Below, piece by piece: positions 8,493-10,248 of a DNA stretch of 10,248 nt. This stretch comes from Chloroflexota bacterium. GTDB lineage: Bacteria; Chloroflexota; Anaerolineae; Promineifilales; Promineifilaceae. The notes below the pieces were generated by a model. That model did not search any database. It was not told the DNA's origin and saw nothing but the letters and a program-made list of their open reading frames with translations. The stretch spans positions 1-10,248 of the forward strand of contig DOXE01000507.1 in NCBI GenBank assembly GCA_003519205.1. The letters run 5' to 3'. Made by a program: the position numbers and the translations under genes. Numbering within the stretch: the stretch's first letter is position 1; every line of letters begins with the position of its first letter.

Positions 8493-9398
8493 TTAAACCT
8501 CAAACAAACCGTCGATAAAGGCATCCGCATCGAACGGAGCCAGATCCTCGATACTCTCTCCTGTTCCAATAAAACGAACCGGCAAGGCCAGCTCGCGATA
8601 GATTGAAAAGACCATACCACCCTTAGCTGTACTATCTAGCTTGGTCAAGATAACACCAGTAACATGTACGGAATCCTTGAACTTCCTAGCTTGGTTTAGG
8701 GCATTCTGTCCGGTAGGTGCATCTAAAACCAATAATACCTCATGCGGAGCGTCATGCACGCTGCTCCGGCAAACGTTATAGGTTTTTTCTAATTCGCGCA
8801 TAAGATTGAACTTGGTGTGTAGCCGGCCTGCTGTGTCGATGAACAACAAATTATATCCACGAGCGCGGCTGGCTCTGATTCCGTCATAGGCTACCGCTGC
8901 TGAATCGCCTCCGGGTTGACCTGCGGTCATAGGCACATTTGCCCTTTCACTCCATATACGAAGTTGATCAATTGCTGCTGCTCTAAATGTATCTCCAGCA
9001 GTCACCATCACCTTATAGCCGCGGGCTTTATAGTAAAGGGCAAGCTTTCCAATCGTTGTCGTCTTACCCGATCCGTTGACACCGACAATCATTACCACGG
9101 TCAATTGTCGAGGCTCCTCTAGCGCAAAGCTGGAGTCATCTAATAAAATATGCCTCATCTCTTGCTTCATGGCCTGCAACAATTGATCCGTTGTGTTCAA
9201 CCCCTCTCGATCCACTCGTTGTTGCATCGCATTGATGAGGTCCATGGTAGTAAGTACGCCCATATCCGCTTGAATAAGCAATGCCTCTAGGTCTTCCCAT
9301 GTGTCTTCGTCAATCTCCCCCATTCCGAGGACGTTAACGATCTGGCCAAAGACTGATTGCCGGGTTCGAGTTAATGATTGCCGAATATTTTTAAACAA
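8493..9398 (-). CDS. ftsY: Signal recognition particle receptor FtsY (SRP GTPase)
   Basis: FtsY is the membrane-associated receptor that docks SRP-ribosome complexes at the Sec translocon through a GTPase heterodimer with Ffh. It has a short N helical domain (about 1-85) and then the NG GTPase domain: P-loop GVNGSGKT (106-113), GDTFRAAAIDQL (135-146) of the insertion box, DTAGR (188-192), the DAPTGQNA loop (226-233), TKLDSTAKGG (252-261) for guanine recognition, and the closing GTGESIEDLAPF (278-289). At 301 residues it is the compact form without the long acidic A domain of E. coli FtsY, as in many other phyla. The start is TTG at 9398-9396, supported by GGGAGG five nt upstream and a typical MFKNIRQSLTRTR beginning. 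It could be in one transcript with xseAB upstream and prfB downstream; I see no convincing promoter in the 123 bp before it. Confidence 0.97.
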   Translation of the reverse strand: MFKNIRQSLTRTRQSVFGQIVNVLGMGEIDEDTWEDLEALLIQADMGVLTTMDLINAMQQRVDREGLNTTDQLLQAMKQEMRHILLDDSSFALEEPRQLTVVMIVGVNGSGKTTTIGKLALYYKARGYKVMVTAGDTFRAAAIDQLRIWSERANVPMTAGQPGGDSAAVAYDGIRASRARGYNLLFIDTAGRLHTKFNLMRELEKTYNVCRSSVHDAPHEVLLVLDAPTGQNALNQARKFKDSVHVTGVILTKLDSTAKGGMVFSIYRELALPVRFIGTGESIEDLAPFDADAFIDGLFEV

Positions 9399-9403
9399 TT
9401 ATA

Positions 9404-9409
9404 CCTCCC
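9404..9409 (-). promoter_or_regulatory. Ribosome binding site fixing the TTG start of ftsY
   Basis: GGGAGG on the minus strand lies five nt before TTG 9398-9396. No ATG lies close to the start of the conserved N domain, so a TTG start is the best choice. Confidence 0.8.
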
Positions 9410-9462
9410 AATGTATAGAAGATTTTAGAGGAATTATGGCGTGAAGCTGGAGTTTACTCGAG

Positions 9463-9513
9463 CAAAACCGGATCTTAAACCCTATTCTATCCTCAAATAC
9501 TTACACGGTTTTG
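9463..9513. repeat. Short inverted repeat between xseB and ftsY
   Basis: CAAAACCG (9463-9470) and its exact complement CGGTTTTG (9506-9513) are separated by 35 bases in the 123 bp xseB-ftsY spacer. There is no T-run after it on the minus strand, so it is not a standard terminator. An 8 bp repeat at this distance can occur by chance. A regulatory role is only a possibility. Confidence 0.25.
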
Positions 9514-9522
9514 TCATGCTGC

Positions 9523-9759
9523 CTAATCAAGATTAACTTCGACGATCTCTCCCTCAGATGTCAATTGTTCTACCTTTAACCCGGCCGTCTCCAATATCGC
9601 GCTACAGTGTGCTGCTAACTGCTGTCCCCTCTCAAATAGAGCTAAAGCGCCTTCTATGGTCAGGTCACCAGCTTCGAGACGCAACACCGTCGCATCCAAT
9701 TCTTGAAAGGCATCCTCGAAACTCAATGATGCTACTTCCGGAGCTTGTCTTTCGTCCAT
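9523..9759 (-). CDS. xseB: Exodeoxyribonuclease VII small subunit
   Basis: XseB is the small helical subunit of exonuclease VII, several copies of which bind each XseA to make the enzyme that degrades single-stranded DNA from both ends. The 78-residue protein has the full family pattern: SFEDAFQELDATVLRLEAG (13-31), then a DL-turn and a second helix with FERGQQLAAHC (42-52), and the ending AGLKVEQL (59-66). The family is usually 60-90 residues. The ATG at 9759 has GAGGA six nt upstream and lies inside the end of xseA, overlapping it by 28 bp, which suggests coupled translation and balanced subunit supply. Confidence 0.95.
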   Translation of the reverse strand: MDERQAPEVASLSFEDAFQELDATVLRLEAGDLTIEGALALFERGQQLAAHCSAILETAGLKVEQLTSEGEIVEVNLD

Positions 9760-10248
9760 TGCTCTTCCTCTATAACTTTTGCACCAAAGCGACCATCCAA
9801 AACCTGAACGCTGAAAAGGTCGCCCTTGACTACGTCATTTATCGAATGAATGATATGCCCATCAACTTTTCGAAGGATGGCATAACCGCGAGCTAGTGTG
9901 GCCACCGGATTCATCGTCTCCAAAGTGGCTGATACGACGGAAAGCTGAGACTGGCGTCCATCAAGGATCGATCTCATAGCCTTATCCATTCGACTGATGA
10001 GCCAATCCACCTGTTGCCGATTATTATCGAGTGCTGCTCGAGGACTGAGGAGCTTTAGGTTTCTGGTCAGCCCGTTCAGTAAAGATCGTTTTTCTCGTAA
10101 GAGGTTCACCATGCTGGAATTCATCGCTGCCTCGAAGGCAGTGATAGCAGCCTTATACTCGGCTTGCTCGGGAACTGCCAGCTCAGCGGCCGACGAAGGT
10201 GTGGGAGCTCTTAAATCAGCCACGAAATCGGCGATCGTAAAATCGGTT
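9732..10248 (-). CDS. xseA: Exodeoxyribonuclease VII large subunit, C-terminal part
   Basis: Only the last 171 residues are in the window; the OB-fold and most of the catalytic domain lie beyond the right edge. The visible part opens with TDFTIADFVADLRAPTPS, the highly conserved end of the XseA nuclease domain, and continues without a break to the stop, so the true start is not at the internal GTG near 10223. Next comes a long charged helical segment (coiled coil that holds XseB subunits in known structures). Then comes the conserved NPVATLARGYAIL motif, followed by a small beta-rich C-terminal domain. The stop is TAG at 9734-9732, 28 bp inside xseB. The reading frame is intact over the visible part. 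Confidence 0.95.
   Translation of the reverse strand, partial: TDFTIADFVADLRAPTPSSAAELAVPEQAEYKAAITAFEAAMNSSMVNLLREKRSLLNGLTRNLKLLSPRAALDNNRQQVDWLISRMDKAMRSILDGRQSQLSVVSATLETMNPVATLARGYAILRKVDGHIIHSINDVVKGDLFSVQVLDGRFGAKVIEEEQWTKDKLRK

Noticed and set aside
8378..8620. Minus-strand open frame covering the ftsY end and the ftsY-prfB spacer
   Set aside because: It overlaps the conserved C-terminus of ftsY in another frame and has no family resemblance, so it is a shadow frame.
1..10248. Search for phage, defence, toxin-antitoxin, CRISPR or transposon features
   Set aside because: Every long intact frame is a recognised housekeeping gene, the spacers are short, and no direct repeats or terminal inverted repeats were seen by eye.

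Overview
The window looks like a chromosomal housekeeping region of a bacterium, most likely a member of the Chloroflexota. Three things suggest this: an RpoC of 1445 residues with a long charged coiled-coil insert between its N-terminal zinc finger and the clamp; a sugar-nucleotide epimerase N-terminus resembling Chloroflexota UDP-glucuronate decarboxylases; and a type 2 isopentenyl diphosphate isomerase paired with a prenyl synthase. The assignment rests on recognition of protein style, not on a database search, and class level cannot be resolved. Base composition is moderate and looks even throughout, and I see no mobile element, CRISPR array, tRNA or rRNA.

Layout. Positions 1-223 (minus) hold the N-terminus of an NAD-dependent epimerase that runs off the left edge. 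A 259 bp divergent spacer follows, with a good promoter-like pair reading right. Positions 483-2597 (plus) hold a two-gene isoprenoid unit: type 2 IPP isomerase (fni), then, after 6 bp, a trans-prenyl diphosphate synthase whose chain-length region looks like a GGPP synthase. A perfect 13 bp hairpin at 2634-2665 lies between the convergent ends of this unit and rpoC and can stop transcription from both sides. rpoC (2702-7039, minus) follows, transcribed leftwards from its own consensus-like promoter (7215-7242), with a leader of about 170 nt containing a long imperfect hairpin. rpoB is not upstream of it. Further right, in the same leftward direction, lie prfB (7302-8394, with the programmed +1 frameshift), ftsY (8493-9398), xseB (9523-9759) and the C-terminal part of xseA (9732 to the right edge).

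How the genes work together. fni and the prenyl synthase are consecutive steps: IPP/DMAPP interconversion, then condensation to a longer allylic diphosphate for lipids, quinones or carotenoids. xseA and xseB encode the two subunits of exonuclease VII and overlap. ftsY (SRP receptor GTPase) and prfB (release factor 2) lie downstream in the same direction and may be co-transcribed with xseAB. rpoC appears to be a separate transcription unit.

Nothing here amounts to an undescribed multi-gene system. The observations worth following are the detached rpoC with a structured leader, the coiled-coil insert in beta-prime, the prfB frameshift site that simple ORF calling misses, and an SPY instead of SPF tripeptide in the stop-codon recognition loop of RF2.
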